From Ascoidea rubescens DSM 1968 (taxonomy: Eukaryota > Ascomycota > Saccharomycetes > Ascoideales > Ascoideaceae), in the NCBI RefSeq assembly GCF_001661345.1, contig NW_017962914.1:1018439-1082438 (forward strand): a stretch of DNA of 64,000 nt, in the 5' to 3' direction. Each line of letters opens with the position of its first letter. The stretch's first letter is position 1. The notes beneath the pieces were generated by a model, which searched no databases, was not told the origin of the DNA, and was given only the letters and a program-made list of their open reading frames with translations. Shown piece by piece: positions 43,920-54,391 of this stretch. The translations under genes were made by a program, and so were the position numbers.

Positions 43920-44292
43920 CCAACAATCTTAGTATTATTCCCTTTTAATTTTTGTAGTTTTCTTTTTTTTTTTCATGTTTCTCATGTCTTTTGTCTGTCT
44001 TTAATTTTTTTTATTTTTGGGCTCATTTTTTCACGTTTATCTATATTATTCCTCTTATCTACTTTTTCATTTTTAGCATTTTAATTAGTATTTCTAATGT
44101 TCTAATTTAATAATATAATTTATTTTATTTTCATGTTTATTTTCATATCTAAAAATTCTCTGTAAAAAAACAAAATACAAACAAAAACAAAAAATAATTC
44201 AAATTAAATATAAAAATCAGAATTAAAAAATAAACAAAAATGTAGAAATTAATCTCAAATTAAACACTAAAAACTCGCTCAATCATTTTAAA
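43920..44292. other. Convergent 3' intergenic region
   Basis: 373 bp of T-rich then A-rich DNA between two convergent genes. No feature beyond probable polyadenylation sequences. Confidence 0.7.
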
Positions 44293-47039
44293 TCAATTAA
44301 TAACTTCAGTCTCATAAACTCCCTTAAAGTTATCATTATTTGACATATTTTCCACAGTCTCTTTATGAGCTCTTGGATTCTCCAGATCATTATGAATATC
44401 ACTATCCCTAAAATTCTTATATGAATAATTCCCTAAATCATCATTTTCTATGTTGCTTTTAATTGGTGATTCTGGCTCATTAAATTCAACGCTTTTAATT
44501 GAAGATTCAAGCTCATTAAACCCAATACTTTCACTACCACTAGAAAATTTATCTGGGACATCACTATGATTATCTGTCTTAACTAAATTATTATTATTTA
44601 AGCTTAAACTATTTTTTGTTTGGTCAAAACTAAGCTTCCTGTTGCTTTCGTGATTCTTTTCAGTTTTCAATTTTTTCAATTTTGTTTCATTCTCAATTTG
44701 ATCTATTGGAACAGATGGTTTGACTTCATTAAATCTCTTTTTAGTGTTAGTAAATGCCTTTTTCGATTGTTCACTAGACAAAACAGGAAGCAATTTCTCT
44801 CCGTTATTCAGAACATTAAAATTTTGAAAAGAGACTCTTCTTGAAGTTTTTGAGCTAGTAGCGTTTTGACTAAATGAATTTTTGGCATTAAAGTTTACTA
44901 CCGAGCTTGAAAGAGCCTTAGATGCAGCCATTTTTGCAAAATACTTATCTTGATCAGAATTCAAAGACAGTTGGCTTGGGTTTCTCAGATGAGAGCTTGA
45001 GTTTTTGTTGAAACCTCTCATAGTTTTTAGTTGGAAGGCCTCATGTTTTTTTATTGGAATATTCAAACTAACTCTTTTATTTTTTGTGCCTGAAACTTGA
45101 TTTTCTTTGTTATCAATTTCTAATAAAGGTTGATGATAACTATTGGTTTCCTTTTGATTCATTTGGCGTGATTCTTTTAAATCGCCCAAAATTTGCAAAT
45201 CCTGCAATTTTTCTGCTTTTAGTTGGTTTTCCATATTATTATCATTTATATTCTTTAGTTTTTCTTCATTATCTAAAGCCTTATTTTTTTCAAACACATT
45301 AGAATTATTTTCTAAGTCTTGACTTGGAAAAGTTTGATTGCTTACACCGAATAAATTTTTATCAAAATTATTATTATCGTTTAAATCTGAATTTTCAGTT
45401 ATATTTTTAAAAGAATTCCTCTTACTGCTATTAATATTTTCAATTGGCTTCATATTTTCTTCAAGGGTCTTGAAACTTGAAATAAAAGAATCGTCCTTAG
45501 TAGAGGCTTTCGAGATATTTTCTTTCTCAACACTGTCACTATCTTTTGGAAAAATAAATAAAGAAGTTTTACTTTTTGCAGCATCAGTAGCATCAATAGT
45601 ATTATCGATTTGAAATTCAGTATTCTTTAAGCCAGAGTTAACCTTTTTTTCATCACTTTCTATGGATTTCACAGAATTAGAACCAAAAATAATGGCAGAA
45701 AGATCACCCAAAATATTCGAAATGTCTTTAATTAAACTAACTTTATCCGCTTTTTCTGAACATTTATTTTCAAAAGTCTTTCTTTCTCTCTTTTCTGTTA
45801 TTTGGATGTCACTAAAAGCTTGAGTTCTATCATCTTCAGTTTCTATTTCACCATTCAGTAATTGAGCATCACTTTTTAAACCTTTACTTTCATCAAATAA
45901 GCTATCATTATTTTTGAACATGAGTTCACTGAAAGATAAATTAATCCCTGAATCGTTTTGGCTTTGACTTCTTGATAAACCATTATTTAATTCTGAAAGC
46001 TCTTTTGTAACAGAATTATCAACACTCTTATCCTCGCCAGCCTGCAAGTCAGATTTTGTTGATTGTCTACAATAGTCGTCAGTAAAAAATTCATTCAAGG
46101 CTAAATTGTTTTTATTGCCTGATGAATTACCCATGGATGGGACTAATAAACCACCTATAGGAGCTTTATTTTCACGAATCACTTTTTCAACCTTGGGTTT
46201 AGGTGGATAATCAATAAAAGGCGCCTGATATACAGGAAAGATTTTATTGGTAATATCTTGGTGTGAATTAATCTCAGTAACTGCTGACTCTTTTTGTATC
46301 TGATCATAAGCGGTGGGAGTGAGTTGCTCGCCATGATAAAAATAATTAATATTTTCCAGATTACTTAAATTGGAGAGTGCTCGGTTTGTTTTTTCTTGAT
46401 GTGTAGGTGAGCCATTAAAGTAAGAGGTACCTTCATTATTTTGATTGGTTGGTGTTGTATTATTTTTTTGAAAAGCGATTGGAGTTGAAGTTATTTTGCC
46501 GAGTGTATGATTGCTCGTCTTTTTTTCAGTACTTTGTAGGTCATGTTCTAATTCATATTCTAATTCATATTCTAATTCATCGCTTTTTTGGGTTTCTTCA
46601 TTACTTGTTTGGTTAGATGATAAAACAACTCTTTCCTGATTTTCTAGGTTACCGGCATCTACAGGTTTAGATTCAAAGGTTGGCATTGATGTAGAATCAG
46701 TAGCAGCAAAGCGATTTTTCCTTTGAAAAGTAGTCCAACCTGTTCCAGCTATTGGTTGTTGTCCCAAATTTCTTCTTTTAAGATTGAACCAACGAAAAAA
46801 GACACATAGCAATAGGAAACTAATTAAAACAGGGAAAACAACACAAAGTGTGATCCACTATTTTCCACCTTGATTATGATGATTAGAATTCATAGTTAAA
46901 GAAGTTGTAGGAGTAGCTCTTTCAACTGTAATTACATAAACCAATGTTAGAGAAAACTGAAAAAAAATTTAAGCAATGTTTTTTTTTTTTCCAAACAAAT
47001 ATTGAACTTACTTAAAGGAAAATAATATATTGAAACCAT
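44293..47039 (-). CDS. RCR-family single-pass membrane protein with in-frame UAG
   Basis: Two exons: 47039-47012 and 46925-44293. Intron donor GTAAGT (47011-47006), branch CTCTAAC, acceptor TACAG (ends 46926), 86 nt. Spliced, the frame gives a 31-residue Ser/Thr/Asn-rich N-terminus, then an in-frame TAG (46860-46858), then 854 codons. The span after the stop begins WITLCVVFPVLISFLLLC (membrane segment), then a basic stretch and RRNLGQQPIAGTGWTTF. This order copies S. cerevisiae Rcr1/Rcr2 (GIWILFVLF..., RRRRRMGRAPIRGTAWLTPP), proteins of the ER and endosomal system affecting chitin deposition and permease sorting. The remaining about 800 residues are a disordered, acidic, Ser/Asn-rich tail far longer than Rcr1 (213 residues). 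The TAG may be read through, a sequencing error or a real nonsense change; no alternative splice I tried removes it. Confidence 0.65.
46926..47011 (-). other. Intron of the RCR-like gene
   Basis: 86-nt intron predicted from GTAAGT donor, CTCTAAC branch site (46952-46946) and TTACAG acceptor 18 nt further on. The same NNCTAAC branch pattern occurs in RPL40 and RUP1 in this window. Splicing joins codon 10 in phase 1. Confidence 0.7.
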
Positions 47040-47261
47040 TTTAAAAGCTTTACAATTGACAAAGGAACAGTTATGAATAAAAGTAATTGTAGAGTAAATC
47101 AATTGCTTATATAGTAAAAATTTTTTGACAAAAATTTTATATAATGAGGATTAGAGTTTGAGCAATCAATAGAATTTCCTTTTAAAAATTTTAATTGCTC
47201 TGAATATAAATATAGATATTAAACTTTCTCTTTTGGTATGAAAGTCTAGAACTTGGATTGA

Positions 47262-49655
47262 TTAAAATTCATAGTATAAATCATAAATTGGTTCAGCAAA
47301 TCTTTTTCCATTAGTATCCACAAGAATTTTAAAGTAGATATTGTTTAAGACCAAAATATCTAGTTTTGGTAAATTTTGAACAATCTCTTCAATTAAGGGA
47401 TACATTGTGTGTATAATAGCTGTTATAATTAAATCCAATTCATGGCCGTTACATTCACAAATTTTTTGAGATTGAGATTGAGATTGGGATTGAGAAAAAA
47501 AGAAAAGTCTATTATGGTGAGATAAAAGTTCATGAAGAGTGGTTAAATAAAACTTTGGAGGATAATTTAAAAACTCTAGAAAAGAGCCAGCAAGTAAATC
47601 TGTGTTTTTATATAGTATATTTCTAATTGAAGCAGCAGATGAAGGATTTAATTTTGGGATATTGTGGAAAGAGGGATTTTTTTCTTCAAAGATTATATCA
47701 AAAAAGCTTAAATCGTTTAGAGAAGTTGAGTTAAATTTTATCTGAGATCTTGATAGTAGGTAATCGAATACTACGGAATAGATGTAATAGGATAGTGGAT
47801 TTAAAGATTCAGCTTGACTTAAGAAGGGAAAAGCAATTGAACATTTGAAGAAAAAGGGATTTGTATCGAAGAATTGTAAGGATTTAAACGTATTTAGTTT
47901 GTGGAAGGATAGTTTGCAATGGAGACAATTGCATTTTTTAAAGATGAGGTTGTTGAAGGAGGTATTTGTTAGTTGAGGAAAGTACAATTGAATGAAATCT
48001 GGGATGATTAGGTATTTTAGATTTTTTTGATTTAGAATCCAATTGTTAAAGATGAATTTAAAGGCGGTGAAATTTAGTTTTGAATGTACTAGATCGTTTG
48101 AAATCATTGTATGAAAGTTTTGGTCATCTGGGTTGATTTCAGTGAAGTTTAGTATTGTTGGATCGCCATGGTTTAATTGGTCAGTTGGAGGTGTGTCAGA
48201 AATGTCTAGGTAGTTTTCCAAGTCTTCCAGAGTTGAGTCAATTGAGGAATTGTTTAGGGAGTCAGTTGAAAGTTGAAGCATATTATTTTGGGAGGACTCT
48301 AGAGAAGGGTTTAAAAAAATGAAAAAGTATTCTAAATTTTTTGAAGGGATTTGATTTAAGAAAAACACTCTTAGGTATTTTTCCCATAGGGGATTTATTC
48401 TTTTATTGTGAACTAGTTGTGGATTATAGATTAAAGTTTGACCCGAGAGATATGTGTTGATTGAAGTTAAAGAGGATAGTTTATAAATTACCAATTTTTT
48501 CAAGGAGAGTAATTTCGGAGCCAATTTTATAAAAAAATTTAAAAGACAATAACAGTATGGTACTATGCAATCGATTCTTAATTCTAGATTTTGTAGAGAG
48601 TTTAGGTCGATTAAGTCGTTGATTAGATTAAAGTTTAGTGAGAAAGTGTCCAAGTTGTTATTTTGATGTGAGCGTACAAAATTTTTTGAGTGTAGATGAG
48701 TTAAGAGAAAAGTTTTAAGGTGCATTTTTTGATTTGAATTATTAGTATTATTAGTATTATTAGTATTATTAGTATTATTGATATTTTTATTGATATTTTT
48801 AAATTTTAACAAATTACCGAGAAAATTCAAACCATTTAAGGCGTCATGAGTAGTATAGATTTCCAAATGTTGAATTCTTTTAAGAATTTTTAAAGCACTG
48901 TATTTCAATTTAAGAGGAGTCTTTGATTTTAGTTGAATTGTGTGTAGTGAGGATAAGTTTTTTGTAGGATTTGATAATTTTGAGAAGGAGTAAGATAGGA
49001 TATTGTTTAGAGTGGCATGGTTATTTTTTTTAAACTTGTTGAAGTAGATATCATTGTATTTTTTGGTAAAGTCCTGGGGGGAATTGCAGACTAGAAAGTT
49101 TTTGAAGCTGTGGATATTTTTGCAGGATGATAAGTTTTGTAATAGGACCAAGATAGAAGAATCAGATTGCGACAAAGATTGAAAAAAAGGAAATAAAAAA
49201 AAGGGAGAGCCAGTGACAACAATCTGTCGTAGAAAGACACCATTTCCCAGCTGGATACTGTGAAGAAAAGCAACCCATTTTCTGATCAAAAGAGTGGTGA
49301 TGGTGTCTCTGTTGGAGTTGGCTCTGACCTTGAGAGTGGACCAGCCATTGGCAGAATTTATGGAGGACCAGTCATTAGCAAAGTGTGTGGAGGCTGCTGG
49401 GGACTGGAGGGCTCTGGTGGGCTTCCTCCTCTGGTGGCTGTAGTAGTCCAAGCAGTACAAGTATCTGACGAAGCTGGGAAGCCTGGTGTTTCTGATGGGC
49501 TCGAGCAGCACTGTGTCTGAGAGAAGGACCTTGGAGTACAATCTGATCTTGACTTGCAAGAGAAGTCTTTTGCTGACGAGGGCCAAGTTGCAGAGGGACT
49601 GCTGGTCGAGATAGAACAAGACAGTCTGGAGGATGTGATCAGGCAACTGATCCAT
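47262..49655 (-). CDS. F-box protein
   Basis: 797 residues from ATG 49655. The start MDQLPDHILQTVLFYLDQQSLCNLALVSKRLL is a clear F-box (about residues 2-45), which would bind Skp1 and recruit substrates to an SCF ubiquitin ligase. The rest is Leu/Asn/Phe-rich with irregular leucine-rich segments (for example LQNLELRIDCIVPYCYCLL), suggesting a degenerate LRR substrate arm. A Ser-Gln dipeptide repeat lies near residue 725. Asn-Thr-Asn repeats (about 295-310) are coded by attagtatt units. Length resembles S. cerevisiae YLR352W/Lug1 (about 807 residues), but I cannot confirm orthology. The first about 450 bp are GC-richer than the rest, matching the neighbouring SOU1-like gene. Confidence 0.8.
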   Translation of the reverse strand: MDQLPDHILQTVLFYLDQQSLCNLALVSKRLLLQVKIRLYSKVLLSDTVLLEPIRNTRLPSFVRYLYCLDYYSHQRRKPTRALQSPAASTHFANDWSSINSANGWSTLKVRANSNRDTITTLLIRKWVAFLHSIQLGNGVFLRQIVVTGSPFFLFPFFQSLSQSDSSILVLLQNLSSCKNIHSFKNFLVCNSPQDFTKKYNDIYFNKFKKNNHATLNNILSYSFSKLSNPTKNLSSLHTIQLKSKTPLKLKYSALKILKRIQHLEIYTTHDALNGLNFLGNLLKFKNINKNINNTNNTNNTNNTNNSNQKMHLKTFLLTHLHSKNFVRSHQNNNLDTFSLNFNLINDLIDLNSLQNLELRIDCIVPYCYCLLNFFIKLAPKLLSLKKLVIYKLSSLTSINTYLSGQTLIYNPQLVHNKRINPLWEKYLRVFFLNQIPSKNLEYFFIFLNPSLESSQNNMLQLSTDSLNNSSIDSTLEDLENYLDISDTPPTDQLNHGDPTILNFTEINPDDQNFHTMISNDLVHSKLNFTAFKFIFNNWILNQKNLKYLIIPDFIQLYFPQLTNTSFNNLIFKKCNCLHCKLSFHKLNTFKSLQFFDTNPFFFKCSIAFPFLSQAESLNPLSYYIYSVVFDYLLSRSQIKFNSTSLNDLSFFDIIFEEKNPSFHNIPKLNPSSAASIRNILYKNTDLLAGSFLEFLNYPPKFYLTTLHELLSHHNRLFFFSQSQSQSQSQKICECNGHELDLIITAIIHTMYPLIEEIVQNLPKLDILVLNNIYFKILVDTNGKRFAEPIYDLYYEF

Positions 49656-50225
49656 GGCAGTGTGGGCCAGTGTTGGCAGTCGGTATCAGGATAGGAAAGA
49701 AGCAAAAACAGCAGAAGCAGCAGAAGCAGCAGAGGAGCAGTCTTATCAGAGCCTGTTCGACAATATGCACAAGTACGTGCTTCTGCATGTGCATCCACAC
49801 TCGTGGCTCAAGTGCTCCATCACCAAAGAAAAAGAGAAGAAAAGAGAAAAAAAGAAGTGAAGAGAAGAAGAGAAGAGAAGAGAAGAAAAGAGAAGAAAAG
49901 AACCAACTGTAATAATGTGCGATTCCTGGTGGTTTCTTGTCGATGTTATCAGCAACAGTGCTGTTTTACAAGCTCAAGCAGAAGGGCAAGCTGTTCGCTC
50001 CAGGCCAGGCGAGCTTAGGCTGCTGCTGTTGCTTTTGCCTGCAAACTCTCGATGGTTGTGATGTAATGGCTCTACTGCTTGCTCTGAGATGCTGTGGTAA
50101 TGCTCTGAGGTGCTCTGTGGGTGCTCTGATAGTCCTCTAGCTGCCACTTAAATACCCAGGCTTTTCCTTGACCTGAACATCTTCCAACCCCTTATCAACA
50201 TCTCCCCATCGCTTATCTGTTTACA
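49656..50225. promoter_or_regulatory. Divergent promoter between F-box and SDR genes
   Basis: 570 bp between divergent starts. Contains a (CAGAAG)n stretch (49705-49735) and an AG-only tract (agaagaagagaagagaag type, 49830-49905) that makes spurious Lys/Glu frames. The part from 49930 to 50140 is GC-richer. No defined binding site is called. Confidence 0.5.
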
Positions 50226-51086
50226 ATGACCACCAGCAACACACAACGCTTGGAGACTCTTGCTTCGCAAATCAGCCCTCTCCCTGCAAATCCTCCAGCA
50301 TTGAAGCCCCATATCTTGGATTTGTTCAGCTTGAGGGGCAAGGTTGCCTCCATCACTGGCTCCTCCAGTGGCATTGGCTACTGCATTGCTGAGTCCTTTG
50401 CCCAAGCTGGTGCAGACGTTGCAATTTGGTATAACAGCTCTCCAGCCGCTGTCGAAAAGGCCTCCAGACTCTCCAAGTTATACAACGTCAAGTGCAGGGC
50501 TTATAAGTGTCCCATCAACGACTCTGCTTTGGTCAGCCAAACCATTCAACAGCAGTTGCAAGACTTTGGAGGCAAAATCGACATCTTTGTTGCTAACGCT
50601 GGCGTCGCCTGGACTCAAGGTCCTTTGATCGATGTTAACAGCGACGACCCATGGCACAACCTCATCGACTTGGACTTGAATGGCGTCTACTACTGTGCAA
50701 AAGCCATTGGCAGAATCTTCCAACAACAGCACTCTGGCTCCTTGATCATAACCTCCTCCATTTCTGCTCACATCGTCAACATCCCCCAGAAACAGGCCTG
50801 CTACAATGCTGCAAAGGCTGCTGTCTTGCATTTGGCAAAGTCTTTGGCTGTCGAATGGGCTGCTTTCAACGCAAGAGTTAACACTGTCTCTCCTGGCTAT
50901 ATCCAAACAGAAATCACTGATTTTGCTTCCACAGACTTGAAACAAAAATGGTGGACCTACATTCCTGCTGGAAGAGAAGGTTTGCCAAAGGAACTAGCTG
51001 GTGCCTATCTCTACTTGGCTTCTGATGCAAGCACCTACACAACAGGCTCTGACATAATAGTCGATGGTGGTTACTGCTGTACTTGA
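50226..51086 (+). CDS. SDR oxidoreductase, Sou1-like sorbose/carbonyl reductase
   Basis: 286 residues from ATG 50226. This is a classical short-chain dehydrogenase: cofactor motif TGSSSGIG at residues 44-51, NAG at about 126-128, catalytic Ser in ITSSISAH (about 176-180), Tyr193 and Lys197 (YNAAK), and the substrate-side [13 protein letters not shown]. The C-terminus ends in [11 protein letters not shown]. The motifs and the start ([20 protein letters not shown]) match the NADPH-dependent L-sorbose reductase Sou1/Sou2 and related yeast carbonyl reductases. These reduce ketoses or ketones in the cytosol; the exact substrate cannot be told. No CTG codon was seen, with Leu coded mainly by TTG and CTC. 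GC content is high for the window. Confidence 0.9.
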   Translation: MTTSNTQRLETLASQISPLPANPPALKPHILDLFSLRGKVASITGSSSGIGYCIAESFAQAGADVAIWYNSSPAAVEKASRLSKLYNVKCRAYKCPINDSALVSQTIQQQLQDFGGKIDIFVANAGVAWTQGPLIDVNSDDPWHNLIDLDLNGVYYCAKAIGRIFQQQHSGSLIITSSISAHIVNIPQKQACYNAAKAAVLHLAKSLAVEWAAFNARVNTVSPGYIQTEITDFASTDLKQKWWTYIPAGREGLPKELAGAYLYLASDASTYTTGSDIIVDGGYCCT

Positions 51087-51207
51087 TTCACATCCTTATT
51101 TCACTATTCCCATTTCACTATTCCACTTTTATAGATACATAATTAAATAAAAATATTAAATTACCTACGCATTTTAGCCAACTGGTATTTATTATATTAT
51201 AATGCTT

Positions 51208-53307
51208 TTATATTATTGAAAAAACATCCCACAAACTTCTAGCCCTGTTGATTCTTCCAACGCAATTTAACTCTCGTTCTTTTAACCATTTTAATTGATT
51301 AAGCTCATTAGCCAACAACAATTCCTCTTCCTGTCCTTTCACATCATCTCTATTAACTTTACTCAACAAAATCGAATTTTTTTCTCTCATCTTCTCCAAA
51401 TTTTGAAAAATTAAATAACTCTCATAAATAAAATTGTTCCCAAGTATTTCATAACAATTCTTATTATTAAACCGATATGCAAACACCTCTCTAGATGCCT
51501 CTCGATGTGCTGTCTTTGGAATCTCTTGTATACAAATAGCCTGTAATTTAAATAGTTTATTAATACAAATTCGTAACGTCTTCTCATCAATCAATGTCAA
51601 ATTCATTAACCTTTTGTCCTCAACTAATCGCTCGCAAATTATACAGTTGAGAATCTTGAAACAGTTCAAATCAACTGACGACTTTATAACATATAAATAT
51701 ATCTTCTCTTTTAATATCGGAATCAACTTGGAAAACGGAATATAATATTTTCCCGATGTCTTTTCAACAAGAAATGGAATAGAATGATTGGCCAATATTT
51801 TTAAGTGTTGATTTAATAATCCAGATTGTGATTGTTTCCCATCAACTTCAATATCATCAAAATCATCATCAAAATCATCATCATCATCATCCTCTTCATA
51901 ATCATTATAGCCGTCATCTTCTCCGTCATTCTCACTTTTAATGGACTTTCTCAATGTCGATAAACCATTTAAATAATTATTTTCTTCCAATTTTATTCGT
52001 TTATTCCCATTTTGTTCTATCTTTTTTAAAACTTTCGTATTAATTTTTCTCTTTGAAGAGGCCTTGGCATCATTTTTGCCGATTTTAGAAGTTTGCCGTT
52101 TTTTTTTCTTAAAATTTAAATTGATTGAATCACTTAAATCAAGATTATCACTCTTGACTAAATTCAATATATCATTGAAATTAAAATAATTCTTGGAATT
52201 ATCTTCATACTCTTGTCGAACATAATTTAAATAATTTTCCATCAATTTTGATCCGTCATTAGTAACATCAATCTTGGAATTATTCGATAAAAACTCTATA
52301 TCATTCAAATAATTATTGAATTCGTAATTAAAACAATTTGGTGAATTCTTTTCAACTTTAAATAATATCTTTTCATATATCTTTGATGGCAATTCTCCCA
52401 AATACTGATTAACTAATTTAATCAAATGTGTTGAACGAACAGTCTTTAAATATCTTTTTAAATTAAACTTAAAAGAAGTATTTCCATTGATTCGTTTATG
52501 AATTTTTTTATTGTAATCATTATTTCTCATCATAAATCGATCATTTTCAAGAAAAATACTCGAATTATCAATTAAAAAATACGACTCAAATTCAAAATCT
52601 GTTTCTTTTAAAATCTGAATTTTTTGCTTAGCAATCGATAATGTCGATTTATTAGTGAAAACCGTAACTAATTTTTTTTTATAAATTTGATCATATAACT
52701 CAAATTTATTCTTGAAATAATTTGAATTAATTGGCATTAAAAACCCGTCAAAAATTAACTTATTAAAATAAAATTCAATCAAACTTGATTTTTCTCTATT
52801 TTTCATATTCTGAATCTTTTTTTCGTTTTCTTCATCCTCATCAATATAACCATTATTATTATTATTATTATTATTATCTTTATTAGTATTGATGTTATTA
52901 ACTGTTTGTAAGTAGTTATCCAACGTCAAATTGCCATAGTTTAAAATATTTTGAATTATCTCAGCCGGTAAATCATCCTGATAATAGTTTTTAATATGAG
53001 TAATTATGTCACCGCTATACAATAAAACCAATAAACCTTCTTGATTCAAAAAATAATATGTCTGTTTAGAAGATTCATCAGTCCAGTAAGTCGTAATACT
53101 TAATTGAATCAATGAGACTAATATAGATTTAACTAATTTTTTATTTAATTTGGATTTTGAAATTAAGAAATTAATCGTGGATTTACCATAAGAATATAGA
53201 ATTGAAATTATAATCGAGGCATTTGAACCTAAAGAGTTTTTAACTAATGTTGTAAATAAAGAAGCTTGGGGTGATAAAGTTGGAAGAATTGAAGCTGAGG
53301 TAGTCAT
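51208..53307 (-). CDS. RPC82: RNA polymerase III subunit C82 (RPC3)
   Basis: 699 residues from ATG 53307 (S. cerevisiae Rpc82 has 654). The N-terminal region (ASLFTTLVKNSLGSNASIII ... SKLNKKLVKSILVSLIQ) is the first winged helix; further extended winged-helix segments follow (YYFLNQEGLLVLLYSGDII). The C-terminal part includes the last winged helix and a coiled-coil-like end (FQNLEKMREKNSILLSKVN). An acidic Asp/Glu tract (about residues 468-490) and a poly-Asn stretch (about 146-155) are insertions. C82 with C34 and C31 forms the Pol III initiation subcomplex that helps open the promoter. The gene is convergent with the SDR gene only 121 bp away. Confidence 0.93.
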   Translation of the reverse strand: MTTSASILPTLSPQASLFTTLVKNSLGSNASIIISILYSYGKSTINFLISKSKLNKKLVKSILVSLIQLSITTYWTDESSKQTYYFLNQEGLLVLLYSGDIITHIKNYYQDDLPAEIIQNILNYGNLTLDNYLQTVNNINTNKDNNNNNNNNGYIDEDEENEKKIQNMKNREKSSLIEFYFNKLIFDGFLMPINSNYFKNKFELYDQIYKKKLVTVFTNKSTLSIAKQKIQILKETDFEFESYFLIDNSSIFLENDRFMMRNNDYNKKIHKRINGNTSFKFNLKRYLKTVRSTHLIKLVNQYLGELPSKIYEKILFKVEKNSPNCFNYEFNNYLNDIEFLSNNSKIDVTNDGSKLMENYLNYVRQEYEDNSKNYFNFNDILNLVKSDNLDLSDSINLNFKKKKRQTSKIGKNDAKASSKRKINTKVLKKIEQNGNKRIKLEENNYLNGLSTLRKSIKSENDGEDDGYNDYEEDDDDDDFDDDFDDIEVDGKQSQSGLLNQHLKILANHSIPFLVEKTSGKYYIPFSKLIPILKEKIYLYVIKSSVDLNCFKILNCIICERLVEDKRLMNLTLIDEKTLRICINKLFKLQAICIQEIPKTAHREASREVFAYRFNNKNCYEILGNNFIYESYLIFQNLEKMREKNSILLSKVNRDDVKGQEEELLLANELNQLKWLKERELNCVGRINRARSLWDVFSII

Positions 53308-54391
53308 TATTATTGAAAACTTAATTGTGATGATTTACAATTTATATAAACATTCTTAAAATAATATAAAAAAATTTGTGATAAAACAAAAGTTATTATC
53401 CAATTGAAATAAATTTAACAAAAAAAATATTTCAACAATAAAAAATATAAAAAAATGACATTACATAATGCGGAAATATATATTTCCGTGCACATTGAAA
53501 CTCAATCCGTATTATCAAATATATTAAATATATTATAAATACTGTGCGGATAGGATAAGCAATCCGCACAATACTTACAAGCCCCGTGACCTTATTATTA
53601 CATAATTGTTTAATCAGCAGAAACTTTGCAATAAAGGCATAAGTCAAAGTCCTTAAATATATACAACCTTTAGAACTTTTACAAGCTTTGCAAGTTTTAC
53701 AAGTTTTATAAATTCTGTTATTCCTTTCAACATCTGCTCAAATGAATATTAATTCCTTTAATCTCCCTCTCTTGCGTGAATATGATGAGGCTTCGGTTCG
53801 TATTTTCGATGGCTACGTAAATTATAGGCCACAAGTGAAATAAAAGGGATTTAGATATATTAAATCCTTTTTCAGGTTCTGGATCCTGAATAAATCTTAA
53901 ACAGGATCCCTTTTAAATACATAATTTTATTAAATATTATTTTAAAGGGAAAACAAAAAATAAGTTTTGTACAACGCCAATTACGGACAAGACAAAATAA
54001 GAGTTTTTTATCTTAAAAATCAAGTTACAAGAAATTATAAGACAGTTTTTCTTAGCAAGAGGACTTTAAATAAAAGACATGCTATTAATATGAATAGCTA
54101 AAAACAATTGTTGGTTTATAGAGGAATCATTTTGATCTTTTGATACTTTGAATAGTATTAAGATATGTTCTATATATTCAAATCTAAAACCAAGAAAAAA
54201 TAATATAAAAACTTGGAAATTTCTTGTGAAAAATGGTTAATTTTGAGATTCTATCATCATTCAATTATTATAAAAACAAATAATAGGAAAGTTAAACCAA
54301 AAACGATAAATTCAATTCAGTTTATTTTATTTTATTTTGTTATTGAAATTATAATTAATTTGATTAATTTCTTGAAAAAAAGCTATTAATA
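53308..54391. promoter_or_regulatory. RPC82/ZRT divergent intergenic region with CGG-type palindromes
   Basis: 1084 bp between divergent starts. A perfect palindrome CGGAAATATATATTTCCG lies at 53471-53488, and an inverted repeat TGTGCGGAT...ATCCGCACA at 53543-53551 and 53562-53570. Both present CGG and CCG triplets facing outward, like sites of fungal Zn2Cys6 factors. An imperfect inverted repeat (tcccttttaaa ... ttttaaaggga) is at about 53908-53951. I looked for the Zap1 element ACCTTNAAGGT expected for a zinc transporter and did not see it. Confidence 0.5.

Noticed and set aside
53308-54391. Zap1 zinc-responsive element upstream of the zinc transporter
   Set aside because: I searched by eye for ACCTTNAAGGT and found no match; the nearest strings (for example acctttagaa near 53667) differ too much.
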